Assembly: GCA_019671005.1 (NCBI GenBank)
Contig: CM033726.1
Span: forward strand, 5,401,213-5,465,212
Reading direction: 5' to 3'
Source: Hibiscus mutabilis
Lineage: Eukaryota > Streptophyta > Magnoliopsida > Malvales > Malvaceae
DNA: 64,000 nt
This document shows, piece after piece, positions 34,573-46,840 of this stretch. The translations under genes were made by a program, and so were the position numbers. The stretch's first letter is position 1, and the number at the start of each line of letters is the position of its first letter. The notes under the pieces are model-generated. The model saw only the letters and a list, made by a program, of their open reading frames with translations, ran no database searches and had not been told where the DNA came from.

Positions 34573-35565
34573 CGGAATCTAGGAAGACGGTACATTAGTG
34601 ATGTTGAAAGGTATCGTAGGTCGTAGCGGATTCAGGAATTTAAAAATTAGGATCTAAATTACGAATGAACATAGCCACGATAACTGGTTCACGACTGAAG
34701 AAATAGATAATAGCCTACGGTTGGTTTCTGCTTTAATATTGAGAATAATGAGCGATTGAGAGAGGCTGTGGAAGGGAAAGACTAAACTCTAAATGGTATT
34801 GTTTTTTTTTGTTTTTTTTCTATGGATGCCGGCTTATGGTAAAAAAAAATGCAGTTAATTTTTATCTGAATTAAAAATATATAATAAAATAAAAGCAAAA
34901 TTAACTTCACATGATATAGGAGCAAAGTCCGATACTTCTAGCACTAACTTTTTAAATTTTTATACTCCTTTTCTTCTCCTTAAATAATGCGCATGCAAAG
35001 TAAAAATTAGTCTTTCTTTTGTTGTTGATATACTATATGGATTAATGAGAATTAAATTTATCAACTTTTTTGAATTAAAATTAAATGAATATGCAAATTT
35101 TAAGGAACAAATATATTATTATAAAATTTTTCTTAATTGCATTGTCATCCTTTGACACCTATTGACCATTTTATAATAAAAAAATAAAGTTTAATATTTA
35201 CTATATAATTTTTTTAAGGTTTGATAACTGTTTTATATTTATTTATGATAATTTAATGACCATTTGTCTACTTCACCTTTTTATTTGCATATTAAATCAA
35301 ATTGTTTCAGCGTAATTTACGAGTTTTATATGTGTGTGAGAGATAAGAGAAAGTGTGTAAACAGTATCGTTTTCGTGTACATATGAAAATAGGTGAGGAA
35401 ACGTTTTCCGGGGAAAGCGTTAGTTATTACAGAAGTGAGGCGTTGTCTTTAACAATACACCATTTATTTATTAGCTTGCCATTTGTCTTAGATTGGGCCG
35501 TAAACTTTTAGGTTAGGAAAAAAAAAAGTTCTTGGTGTTATCCTCGGCACCAAAAACCCAAAAAA
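34573..35565. other. Intergenic, probable 5' flank of the small gene
   Basis: AT-rich sequence without a recognised gene. The last part leads into the ATG at 35566; I could not identify a TATA box with confidence. Confidence 0.4.
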
Positions 35566-35881
35566 ATGAACACAAAAAGCAGAAAAGATTTCCATATCAA
35601 TCTCAAGAACCTTCCTCCTCTAAATCCTTCAATATTCTCCCCACCCTTTCAGGTAAATTACCCTTAACAACTTAAGCTCTTCAATTAATCAATCTCTCTG
35701 AAATCTCTCCTTTTTTCAGGACAAGTATGAGAATCCCAGTACCGGAAATCAACCTGTCGTCGCCAATCCAACCACCCAACAAGACTCTAAGCTTGTCGAA
35801 TTCGATCCCAAAGCTGATTTTGCTGACAGGAATTCAAACAACGCCAAGGACTTCAACCTCTACAAGGAGAAGGAGATTTAG
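35566..35881 (+). CDS. Small two-exon gene of unknown function (82 aa), possibly truncated
   Basis: An ATG at 35566 opens a 29-codon exon (starting MNTKSRKDFHINLKNLPPLN) that ends at CAG/GTAAAT (35652). The next exon starts at 35720 after a TTTTTTCAG acceptor and continues 53 codons (e.g. KLVEFDPKADFADRNSNNAK) to TAG at 35879-35881. Splice sites are consensus and the frame is kept, so the model is plausible. The peptide is hydrophilic, with no signal peptide, membrane segment or known domain. A TAG comes straight after KEKEI, and a TE copy begins about 210 bp downstream, so the true 3' end may be lost or displaced. I do not recognise the family. Confidence 0.45.
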
Positions 35882-36094
35882 ATTCGCCATACTAATTTGG
35901 TTGTTGAAGGTAAAGATTCTGTCGATTTTGGAATGTCCAAAGATTTTCTTTTTCAGTTTATGTGTTTCTGTTATTTTTAGAAAATTAATTATGGAAGTAT
36001 TAGATATCTGACTTCTGCGGATAATCCAATTCGATCTAGTAACTAAGGGCAAGTAGGTAAATGAACCTAAATTTGATCGATAAACAAAAGAAAG

Positions 36095-36733
36095 GGTCAT
36101 GTTTGGTAAATAACAGTTTAAACTAATATTAAAAGTTTGATAAGTCAAATTCACTAATTTGAATGTTTGGTGAATATTATATTAGGGTGAAATCTCTAAT
36201 TTTGAAAAGCTGCTAATATGAGCTTTTTGAAATTAGAGGTTTTGACATAAAAATTATAAAGATTATTTTACCCTTAATAATTATAAAAAATCTCTAAATA
36301 ATTCAAATTTAACATTTTTCATTTTAATTCTTCACCCTCACGTATTTACATTATGACATTTATAAATTAATATTTTTCTTTTTATTCATACACAATTATA
36401 TTTATATTTAAATTTAATAATTAATTAAATTGTATTAAAAATAATTATATAAATAATAAATTAATATATAGATCTTTCAAATATGCTTAATAATGTTATA
36501 TTAAAAAAATATTTTTCATAATCAAAATAATTAAACAAGTATTGAATATAATCATGTCCTTATATGTCATTTTGCTTGTTTAAATAATCAAATAGTTATC
36601 AGCTATCAGTTAATTTTACTAAACATTTTTATACAATCAACTAATACAATTTGTTAGTCAAATCAACTAATGCATATCAGCTATCAGCTAATGTAATTCG
36701 CTATCAGCTATTCATTAATCGCCAAACAGAACC
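36095..36733. mobile_element. Non-autonomous DNA transposon, family T, copy 2
   Basis: It begins GGTCATGTTTGGTAAATAAC and ends ATTAATCGCCAAACAGAACC. It aligns from end to end with 24804-25520 but lacks about 50 bp of internal sequence in the duplicated AATATGC region. Ends are inverted repeats of the GGTCATGTTTGG type. Confidence 0.75.
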
Positions 36734-37450
36734 AGAACTAATGTATTTTGTGCATTCTTCTTGTTTATTAGTACCCTTATTCTTTTGTCCTCTATGTCAT
36801 TTTCAACTGCCAGTTCATACATTTGTATTTATGTTTTTTAATCAATTTGCATAAAAATAAATCCAATAAAAAATTATTACACGGATACATTTAATTTTAA
36901 TTCTATTTATAATAATAGTTTATTTTCGTTATTTTTTACAAAATGGATGTCACCAAATCAAGTGACATTTAGAGAAATAATAATACTTTTATAGAGAAAT
37001 ACAATATTTTAAGTTTATAGTTAGATTATCAGCTATTGGTTAGTCCAACGGCATAAGATATTAGATCTTTTAAACAAAGGTTAGTGATATGCATTTTGAC
37101 GTTATGAATGAAATAAACTGAGTTGGAAAGATTGTCCTCGTATGAGTCACTGCAGTACTTAATTCAGATAAGTAAGCCAATGAATCCGATATCAATGGTT
37201 ATATCAAAAAGAATATTAGTAGAACTTCTACTCTCAGTGGACCAACCGAGCGCGAAATATTAATCACTGAACTTGTCTGTTGGATATCTTGGGAAACAAA
37301 AAATATATTTTTTAAAGGATGCTAGTTATTACTCCAATAGCCCAAATTGTGGAATTTTTTTTTTAAAAAGAAAAGAAAAAGCAGATTTGGAATTGACATA
37401 CTGAAACCTACTACTTGTTTGGATCTAATACAATCTTGTGTTGCTGTTAG
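36734..37450. other. Intergenic, no gene seen
   Basis: AT-rich sequence up to the Dicer-like fragment. I saw no upstream Dicer exon (no RNase III motif). Confidence 0.45.
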
Positions 37451-37963
37451 ATACTGCAAAAAGGGCCTCAGCCAAATCACAGTTGCATGAGATATGTGCT
37501 GCAAACAATTGGAAACATCCATCGTATGAATGTTGCAAGGAGGAAGGCCCTTGCCACATGAAATTGTAAGTAACCCTCAGCTGCACTATCATGAGCCATG
37601 AAATATTGAAATTCATAGATCTAGACCGTTGAAACTTAAAATAATAGTAGGGCCATTTCTTAATCTGCTTAAGTCAATTTCATTGTATCATTAGAACTTA
37701 GATCATTCAAATTTAACATCACTATTACGACCCCGTTTGAGAGCACTAACCAGTATGGTGGGAAGCTCGTTCCAGTAACCATAGATCTAAGCTATCATAC
37801 TCGAATCATGTCTTCCTTTGTGTTCTTGTCATCTTAGGTTCTCTCGTATTTTTTTCCCATGTAACAATGTATAAGTTGACTAATTCATGTGTTAAAAAGA
37901 TTCACTTTCAAAGTCGTCGTCGAGATGCGAGAAGCAACGTCGACAATGATTCTGGAGTGCAGT
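37451..37963 (+). pseudogene. Dicer-like C-terminal dsRNA-binding domain fragment
   Basis: An exon at 37451-37565 follows a GTTAG acceptor and reads AKSQLHEICAANNWKHPSYE, then CCKEEGPCHMKL, ending AAATT/GTAAGT. After a 334-bp intron, an exon at 37900 reads FTFKVVVEMREATSTMILEC and then loses similarity. The two parts join in phase within a codon. The pattern (SQL-EICA--NW--P---C-KEEGP-H-KLFTFKV--E) is that of the last double-stranded RNA-binding domain of plant Dicer-like proteins, closest to DCL4 as I recall. RNase III, PAZ and helicase exons are absent, and the end of the domain is replaced by AT-rich sequence, so this is a gene fragment. The second acceptor is weak. Confidence 0.66.
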
Positions 37964-40900
37964 AAAAGCAAATTTGATTATCCAAAAAATCAAATAACGA
38001 GTATATGCTTTTTTCGAGTATCTCTTTTGTCGGCCCATGTTCTAGCTCGTTTTAGCCGAGGACACACTATTCGGATACTCGCAAAATTAAGTATCCGAAA
38101 AATCAAATAACGAGTATATGCTTTTTTTTCTTTTTTAAATCATTTAATATTATAAACAAAACACGTACATAATAAAGCATATTATCGAGTTGCTAAATTG
38201 GAAAAAAAAATTACAGTAAAAGCATATTACAGAATCCAGAATTCAGAATACATAATTTTATACACTACATCTTTAATTCTATACACTACATCTTTAATTA
38301 AACATCATCAATCCATCATCAACAAATAACCACACAAATTTTTCTTAAATTGGAAAAAAATTACAGTAAAAACATATTGTTGAGTTGCTGTGCTTGCCAG
38401 CCAAAAGGATAGGTTTTTCCCCCTTTTTGACTTTATCTTTCATAATCCAGAGTATAAAATCTTACAAATTTATTTGCCTACTTTTTTCAAAATACCTTGA
38501 CTTGACTATGCTTGCGAGCCTGGACCTGAAGTGTCGAGTTGCTGCCTTACTGAAGACTGGAGTGCTAGTGACAACGACGAATCAGAGAAGCGGCGAACGG
38601 CGAGTCGGTGGCGACATGAACCGATGGTGAACGAGACCGACGAGAGGAAGGAGAAATGGAGATTGGAGCGTTTGTCTCTTTAGTTAGGGATTTGAAATTG
38701 AATTAAATGAGGATTTGGGGAAAACACTACAGACTCGATATGTTTTTTTGGTTTGGGTGGGGTCCGTCTGGTATTTTTAATTTTAATTAAAAAATATATA
38801 ATTAATTATAAAATAAAATATATTAATATACATATATTCAGATAGTCGGGTACCTGACTGAAGCAATATTTGCGGCCCAAGCCCGACCCGTGTACACGAA
38901 AAAATTATCGAGCAAGGTACCCATCCCAAATAAAAAAAATAACTACAAAATTATCCGGCTATTTTGTATCGGGTAGTCGGATAGTTAAGCCAAGTCAACC
39001 GGATCGAATACTTTTAAACACCCTTAATGCTTATGGTGTGAGCTCTAAACCAAAAATCACGAAAACGAAATAATAAAAAAAGGATAAAATTTTCCCAACT
39101 CTCTTTTGGGGTATGTGTTGGCTACCCTTTATGTGAGAATTATGGGATGATTATTGATCATTCAAACATATTTATTATATGAAAATTTTTGATGTGAGAC
39201 TCACCTATTAAAATAAAATGTGTAATATGAATCAAGTCGAATTAATTAGGACAAAAATCTTAAAAACGAAAAGGTCAACAAAATAATATCTATTATAGGA
39301 AAATATGAGATGGCTTTAAAATTAATTAGAAGTAATAATTCAATCAAAACATAAGAGTACCGATAGTCAGCTACCAGGGGAAATCCCTAGTGTCTCATTC
39401 CTTTTTTATGTATGGCACATGACATGAGTTCGGGTAATGTAGTTTCAGGCTCCTTTTATTTTAATTATCTGATAAAGTTTTCAAGTTCAAAATTTAAATG
39501 TGATAATTAAAATAGATTCGATTGATTTTAATATTTAATAGAATAAATTAATTATGATAAAAATTAATTTTTCGCAACTAAATATTTTCACATAATTAAA
39601 TTTAATTATATTTTTATCAAGCAAACTTAATCTAAACAATTAATTATACGAAATATTTTTCAATGGATTCATTTTAAGATATTAATGTCAAATTTTTTAA
39701 AAATATATATATAAATGGAGAGGTGGGAGAGAGATCAAATATCATATTCTGAAAAATCTAAATCTCAATCTTTCGTACAATAACATTAACTATTTTAATT
39801 AAATTTCCAATAATTTTCCTACTATTACCTTATTGGTGGCCGACATCTTCGCTCAAAAAGATCATATCATGAAATTGAAAAAAAAAGTACTTGTAACTCT
39901 TTAATAAATGATCTCCGAGTGTTATGTTACTTGAATTTTTAAAATAAATATTTGTTACTTGTATATAATTTTTAATTACAATATAAATAGTATACCTATA
40001 TTTATTATAATAAAAAATATAATGTACAAATAAAACTATAATCGATAAATCTATATAACTACACTAGAATTTAACATTATAATGTATACATAGACGAACT
40101 GGTAACTGAAATATATTTAAATCTAGAATAAAGTAATTGAGGGCATGATCCACACATAGTACGACTAAAATTAGAATAAATTTAAATGATAATTCACACG
40201 TCGTACGATTATTTGTTGCAATATCAAATAGAATATGGCATTTTTTTCTAATTAAAATCGTATTTTTTCCAGTCTTCAGTTGTTAGGATGTTTTTTAATT
40301 AATATAAATTTTAATCTAATCAAAATCTCTCTCGAGTATAATTTCAGTTACTTTTCCAACTACTTACTTTTATCGACAGGCGAATTTTTTTTAATGTTTA
40401 GGTGTAAAATGCGATATTTTCAATTTAAAATTACCTTGACAGCATCAATGGGTGCAGCGTGCGGTACCTATTTGTAGGAAAATCAAAATATGAGTGGCCC
40501 TTTTGAAACTTTTAAATTTTGGACTATAGTTTAAAAATTTCCCTAGCGTGTTTTTTTAGTGGTTTTCCACGTATGCAAAAACAACGACCAATACAGGGTA
40601 GGTAGCCCGTTTCTGAGATTTTAGTGATCTTACTACGAATAAAAAAATTGGGTCCTTAATTAGAAATTTAAATTACGATTGTGGTCGCGTTTTCGGTCAC
40701 GTTACGTTTATCGCGATTGCAAACATAACGGTTGCGGATATCATGATTTCAGACGATGTCACTACCGCTATATAACAGTCATTGTTGTGGTTGCAGACCG
40801 TTATTTAAATATTTGTCCCTGATAATAAGTATTGAAAAAAAAATTAAACTTTAAGAGTAGGTCCATAATAATAAGCATTGAAAAAATTTGAGTCTCTAAT

Positions 40901-41202
40901 AACAAATATTAAAAAAATTAAAATTTAAAAAAGAGAAAAATTAAGATGTGAAGACCAATAACAATACAAGAATTATTTATAGGCCTATTTGAAATTTTTG
41001 TTCTTATTAAAAATAAAAAATAAATTATTATTAAAACCTTAATAATTACCCTAAAACCTACTAAAACCCATACTAATTACAAACTAACGATAACTTTTTA
41101 TTTTTGCAGAAATAAAAAGTAACGGTACAATACATGGCATTAGATTACTTGTAATTTTGGTTCAAAATTCAAACGGTTATAAAAAGTTAATAATGAATTA
41201 TC

Positions 41203-41238
<36 letters not shown>

Positions 41239-41848
41239 TGAGTCCTATGCAGCCAACTTTATTCCAATTTTTAACCCTTTACTCAATATGCGCTTTTCGT
41301 ATATATATATATAATTACTGTAGTTAGCCCTCAAAATTCTTTAAATTCAACCTAAGTCTCCTGCTAATATATTTGGGTGTAGCCCCTGGGCAAGATACGG
41401 CCCTGGGTCGTTGCCTTGGCTATGAGGGTAAATTTGAGGTACGACATGTATAGGGTGCGGTTAAAAGAGGACAAATTTTAAAATTTATTATCGAACTAAA
41501 AATGTTAGATTTTTTAATAATATTTTTTATTTTTTTCGAGTTTTTCTGCAAGTATCAATACTTATTTTGTAAGTATCGATACTTGATTTTTTGATACTTA
41601 ATTTTTTGTAAGTATCAATACTTAATTTTTTAATAAATTAAACGTCACTGAAAAAGATATTTATAAACACTTAAAAAGATATTTCGATCAAAAAACGTCA
41701 CTTGAAAAGATAAGGGTCCAATAATTTACAGTTATTTCCCTAACATAAACCAGCCGTGAGTACTGTATCTGTTAGTCCCCCAACAACCGCTCTAAGTTGA
41801 TCCTCTTCTCTTTCCAGCAAAAGGATTTAAATCTAAACAGTCCCATAT
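37964..41848. other. Intergenic DNA with small repeats, no complete gene recognised
   Basis: Short features are: a 29-bp direct repeat CAAATAACGAGTATATGC... at 37990 and 38103 (period about 115 bp); two copies of ATACACTACATCTTTAATT near 38260-38300; a repeated AAATTGGAAAAAAA(A)TTACAG at 38193 and 38346; a GC-richer stretch at 38500-38660 without a convincing frame; a hAT-like end ...AACACCCTTA at 39026 preceded by CGGGTA/CGGATA words; (AAT)n at about 41203-41237; and four palindromic AAGTATCRATACTT words at 41550-41630. Confidence 0.5.
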
Positions 41849-42775
41849 TTACAAACTACTAATCTTTGCCGCTACTAAATCAGTGCAAGAACTGGGAAAT
41901 TTCTCTTCATTTTGTTGGTCCACTGAGTTCAGTCTTTCAACCAGTATGTCTAAAGCTTCCTTCATCCACCAGTGCTGACAAACATCCCTTGCTTCTTCAA
42001 CAGTCATCTAAACAGAATCAAAATGGAAACAAATCGGTTTTGATTACATTAAAATCAATGAATTGAAGCCCGGAAGCCATTTTTGATGATATAAAAACTT
42101 ACCCAAGTTCTTTGTCTAAGATTCTGCTCAGGCCAGAAGTCGAGTTCTTCTTTCACAAGCAGAGGGAACATATAGCCTTCATAAAACGTGCCGTGCCTTT
42201 TGCTCATGAAATCCCATTTCCCTAATTCATACTGTTTAAGAGATGGAGAGTCTTTAGTTATAAAGAACTGGAGAAGAAGATTTAAGAGTTTGATTAAGGT
42301 TGATTAAATGTTAATTAACCTCAACAATGCCAAGAACACCAGCTTCTTCAAGTGACTCTCTTATTGCAGCTTCTTCTCTGGATTCATCAAGCTCCCATCC
42401 ACCCTGATATTCAGAATCGAAAGATTAATACAGGGAAACTTCGTTTTAAGAAAACTTGTTGAAATTTTTTGTTTTTTGTACCTTGGGGAACATCATTTTC
42501 TGACATTTCTGGGAAGAGATTACAAGAACTTCCCAGTCATTATCACTGTTAGATTTGTATCTATAGGGAATGCACCTGCAATCGTCAACTTTGAAGAAAT
42601 CAACGAGTTTTCTCGGAAACCAAACAGACCCAGCATGAAAAATCTGACCAAAAATGTCAGGACCCACTTCAGAAACGAACAAATTTCTGAGAAAGACTCA
42701 CCCGACAACTTGGCGGCGGCCCAAGTTATCATATCGCTGCAAGTGCCTTCCGGTACGAGAAACCAAGCAAACCAT
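41849..42775 (-). CDS. Nudix hydrolase, NUDT17/18-like, complete five-exon gene
   Basis: Five exons on the minus strand, all with GT-AG introns, keep one frame and encode 179 residues: 42775-42702, 42575-42482, 42403-42320, 42231-42103 and 42007-41849. The start ATG gives MVCLVSRTGRHLQRYDNLGR, which resembles the start of Arabidopsis NUDT17/18. Residues VVGCIPYRYKS begin the Nudix fold. The Nudix box is complete in exon 3: GGWELDESREEAAIRESLEE and AGV, fitting G-x5-E-x7-R-E-U-x-E-E-x-G-U, where the Glu residues bind Mg2+. Exon 4 has the usual FYEGYMFPLLVKEELDFWPE block, exon 5 the WWMKEALDIL helix; the stop is TAA. Family members cleave nucleoside-diphosphate derivatives (NDP-X); the NUDT17/18 group is thought to be mitochondrial, and substrate is not known. 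A TATA box lies about 300 bp upstream. No defects were seen. Confidence 0.92.
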
Positions 42776-43072
42776 CCTCGGAGAGATTGAAAAACGGACG
42801 ATTGAACAAAAACGAAGAATACCCGGAACGAACAATCTGTTGAAGCAAACAAGGTCGGCTCCAAACGAAAATTTAAGATTTTCTTTTTATTTTTCTGAAT
42901 TAGGCAACAATCCCAGAAAGGAGAATCGGTTCTTCGGAGTACTATGAAACTGAAAACTGATTTATCATAAAATGGATTAAGCCAAATATTTCAGCTAAAA
43001 AGGGAACAAAAATAAACGAATAGGAAATTGAGAGATGAGCGGAAGATGTATGAACATGGAATTGGGTTTGGG

Positions 43073-43080
43073 TATTTATA
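43073..43080 (-). promoter_or_regulatory. TATA box of the Nudix gene
   Basis: On the minus strand the sequence is CTATAAATACCC, about 300 bp before the start codon; transcription would start near 43,045, giving a 5' leader of about 270 bases. No other TATA candidate is better placed. Confidence 0.6.
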
Positions 43081-43170
43081 GAAAAAGGGGAAAGGGAGTA
43101 AAAATGTTTACTTAATTAATTAATTTAATTAAACACAAGTTAGTGAATGCCAATACTAATAAAAAATTGA

Positions 43171-44317
43171 GGACAAACTACGCATAAGTGACTGAACCTT
43201 AGTTTGTCTATCGATTTGGCCATTAAATTTTAAAACATTTTAATTTTAGCATTGAAATTCAGTTTTTGTATCCATTTGGGCACCGGATCGTTAAATCGTT
43301 AATGATGTGATGATTGATTGTTTCTTTCCCCTTTTTTTCTGTAGAAAATCATCAACTCTTTTTATTGTCGTTGTCGATCAATCGTCGTGTGTTGTCATTC
43401 TCGATAAAACCGGTACCAAAATGTTTGTATTTCATTCCTCTTTCTTCTTATTGGATTGGTTTTCCACGAAAACCACTTAAAATCAATGAAAATTCATCTA
43501 ACATTCTAATACTTCAATCTCTTACTACGACCATTGATGAGACTAATTTTGAAATATATTTTTCATGTTCTCGAAAGAATGCTTTTCATCGTTCAAATTT
43601 TAGATCATATAGTTTGAACCCTCAATTCCGAGAAATCCCCAACCCCAAATAATGAGTTTTTTATGTTTAAGTTCTTTTGTTTTAAAAAGTTTTAAAAAAA
43701 TCTAAATCGATAAAGTGGTGATGGAAGGTAAGACAATTTCACCAATGCAGAGAGTATCCTTTAAGGGACCAGTGAGGGCTACGCCCCCCATTTTGAAAAT
43801 TTTGAATTTTGCCCCTAATTTTTTTTAAATATTTTAATTTAATTCCTCAAAATTTTTAAAAATTCATATTAAGCTTTAAAATTTTGAATATTTTTAATTA
43901 AATTCCCTTTCAATTTTTTTTTTAAATTTTTTGTTAAATCTCTCAAAATTATTAAAACATTTAATAAACCCTTATTTAAAAAAAAAATTCGTTTAAGCCT
44001 CCAAATTTTTTAAAAATTTAAGTTAACCCCTCAAACTTGTACTTCAAATTCCGCCACTGCACCAATGTCTAGGATGGCCACACAAGACTCCAAAGAATGA
44101 GGATTTTTTATGACAGCTAGAAATGAGTAAAAAACCCCTTAATTTGGTGAAAAATACGAGATAAAATAAAAAATAATATTTTTTAGCTTCCACACGACCC
44201 AGTAATAAAATCGATTTCATAAACTAAAATTTAGTACTAAAATTATAGTTCCTTAAAATTTAATGACCAAATCGATACTTAAACTGAAGTGTAGTGACTA
44301 ATGGTGTAATTTACAGT
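43171..44317. mobile_element. Inverted-repeat element enclosing a hAT and unexplained sequence
   Basis: The left end GACAAACTACGCATAAGTGA is inverted in the right end (GTAATTTACAGTC at 44317), with about 100 bp of similar arms including TATCGATTTGG(C/T)CATTAAATTTTAA. The interior contains the hAT element at 43748-44059 and a less AT-rich stretch at 43310-43740 of unknown origin. An open frame of 112 codons there has no domain and is probably chance. Confidence 0.55.
43748..44059. mobile_element. Short hAT-like element
   Basis: A 312-bp element is flanked by perfect 8-bp repeats CACCAATG (43740-43747 and 44060-44067). The right terminus, read on the minus strand, is CAGTGGCGGAATTTG, a common hAT end. 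The interior has runs of T and repeated TCAAAATTTTTAAAAATT words. Confidence 0.7.
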
Positions 44318-44319
44318 CA

Positions 44320-44906
44320 AATTAATAGTGGATGAAAATGACGTTTTTTATGTTAAAAACGGTAGGTGTCGAGACGCGTCTCATTCTGTGAGCTGCTTTT
44401 TTTTATCAGCAACCTAAGAGCTTCGACGTCGTTTCGTTCATATGAATGATTTTCATTGAAAATTGTTTTTTAATAAATTCTAATCTTAATCTTATTTAAA
44501 AGAGAAAAAAAATTTAGGAAAAAAAAGTGTTTTAAAACTCATAACTTAAAAATATAAAAAATAAAGAAATAATTTATTTAACCAATTAAATATGTTTACT
44601 CTAGTGAAAATGATTATTTATTTATTTTCTATGTATGATAGTTATATTACTATTATTATTTAATTGGGTTATTGTTAGCCAACACGTACACGGTTGATCT
44701 GTCGTATAAAGGTATTGACTTTGTAAAGGCATCTGAGTCACGTGTGCTTTGATAGGCTATTTCGGCTACCTTTTGCGGTGGTTGGGCTGTGCTTCTCTTT
44801 TGACAAAAAAACAAAACCCGAAAAACGGCTGTCTTTCTTACTTTCATCTTTTATCCATCTGCCTGCTGTTTGTTTTTAGGATAGATAAGGTTGCATTGTG
44901 AGATTG
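44320..44906. other. Intergenic, no gene seen
   Basis: AT-rich, no domain or transposon ends recognised. An open frame on the minus strand at 44656-44847 has no similarity. Confidence 0.45.
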
Positions 44907-44914
44907 GTATTTGG

Positions 44915-46091
44915 TAAGGATGTTTATCGAGCGAGTTGATCGCGAGTTGAGTTATGTTTAACTCATGCACGTTAAAAGTTTACATTATTTGATTTGATCC
45001 GTTGCTTGTTAAGTTCTATAAAATTTTGCGTGACTCGTACTCATTAAAAATCTCGTTGCTCTACTTAACTCGTTGCTCGTCAAGCTCGCCAAAATTTTTA
45101 CCTTATTTTTTAAAATATAGGTAAAATTTACTGATACTATTAGACAATAGTGGGGCCAAGATTTTCATACAGTAGGGTTAGAGTGAAGTATGAGGTATAT
45201 AAATTCACATACCACTAGAATAAGTATTGTTGACCCATATCCCATCAAATCAAGTGGGGTCAATTCTAATATTTCCTATGAAGAATTATATATTAACTCA
45301 TTGAAAATCTTATACCCAAACAAATCTTTTTTTTGAAAAACATACACAAACAAATCAAGTGGGGTTAATTGCACCCTCAAATTCCCATGTATATCCGCCC
45401 ATGATGCTAGAGCTTAATATAAACATACAAATTCAAAAGAAAAAAATATGAGGATTGAGGAGATAAATAAACGGATATGCCATGACCGAGTTAGATATGA
45501 AGTTGATGTTTACGTATGAGACTCTTTTTATTCTCTCAACAACCTTTGATGAACAACAAAGAAAAGAAAGCCTTACGAATTTCGGGGTTTGAACTTTCAA
45601 TTGCATTTTTCACAGGAAAAGTGAATACTTTTCCTCTTTTCTACTTTTTATACATAAAATAATAATAAAAGAAAATAAATGTTTAATAAAAAGGAAATGC
45701 TAATTATTATAATTTAATTTCTCATTAGTACAAATTAACTTTTTAAATTCTAAGGAAATATAAAACGTTTAAAAAATTAAAATTAAATATTTTATGGATA
45801 AATTACCTAGCAAGTCACAGAACTTTTCTAAAGTTTTCAACTAGCATTTAAAGTTCATGGAACACAATTTTTTTCAAGGTAGCCACAAAAAAATCATACA
45901 AAAAACTTATAAAAAATAACGAAATGCTCGAGAACTTATCGAGTCGAGTTGGGTGTTGGTTGACTCGACTCGCTAAAATCTCGAGTCGAACTCGAATTCG
46001 AGTCAAGACAACTCGAGTCGAGCATTGATCAAGTTTTAACCAAATCGAGCATAAACTATTTGCAAGCTACTCAACTCAGTTAGCATCCCTA
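44915..46091. mobile_element. Non-autonomous hAT element, 1.18 kb
   Basis: Perfect 8-bp repeats GTATTTGG flank it (44907-44914 and 46092-46099). It starts TAAGGATGTTTATCGAG and its other end reads TAGGGATGCTAACTGAG on the minus strand. Both ends are rich in CTCGAGTCGA/GAGTTGA words in inverted arrangement (44930-45110 and 45920-46080). There is no transposase. The element at 59965-60514 has similar sub-terminal GACTCGAG words. Confidence 0.85.
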
Positions 46092-46289
46092 GTATTTGGT
46101 ATGCATGTAAAACCTTATCTTCTTTTGCTACCCACTAGTGTTTGATTAAAAAAAATGCTACTTATAATACTATTCTTTACCTACTGCTTTCTCTTTGTAA
46201 TTTTGTTAAGCGAAAATCAATTAGTACAACATAAAATAACATAAATATGATACCATGTACTAACCATATTGAAATTTATTATTAACATA

Positions 46290-46840
46290 AAAAATAGAGT
46301 CAACTGTATCAGGCGTTTCTAAACTATAACCTTTATTTTAAATTTATCCTCAAATTTTTAGGGATTTAATTTCATCCTCAAACTATGACTCTCGTTCTAA
46401 ATTGGTCTCCGGACTTTTGAACCATCCAATTTCACTATAATTATGTCTCTCGTTCCAAATTAGTCTCCAGACTTTTGAACGTTCTAATTTCATCCTCAAA
46501 TTATTAGTATAGACTAATCATATCCCAAGTTAATAAAACTATAAAAAAATGTTAGTTTCCATATAAACATTGATGTGGAATATGTAATAATGTGATACAA
46601 CGTAAATGATAACTCCAAAAAATAACATATTAAAGATTAGGGACTGATTTAGAATGAGAGACATAGTTTGGGGATGAAATTGGAATATTAAAAAGTTTAG
46701 GGACTGATTTAGAATGAGAGCCATAGTTTGGGGATGAAATTGAAATATTTAAAAATTTAAGGAACATTTTAGAATGAATATTATAATTTGGAGAGACATG
46801 CGGTACAATTAACTCCAAAAAATAACATATTAAAGATTAA
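46290..46840. repeat. Inverted-repeat element with internal tandem units
   Basis: The left part (GTCAACTGTATCAGGCG...) pairs with the right part (...GCGGTACAATTAACTCC). Units of about 62 bp (TTTCATCCTCAAACTATGAC...GACTTTTGAAC) are repeated in both arms, in opposite direction. A 29-bp block starting AACTCCAAAAAATAACATAT occurs at 46611 and again at 46811, exactly 200 bp apart, so part of the right arm was duplicated. Confidence 0.65.

Noticed and set aside
38385..38660. Gene fragment in the GC-richer stretch
   Set aside because: Frames are short and interrupted on both strands; nothing matches a known domain.
43314..43652. 112-codon open frame on the plus strand
   Set aside because: It lies inside an inverted-repeat element, is rich in Ser/Phe/Leu, and has no domain; kept only as unexplained sequence.
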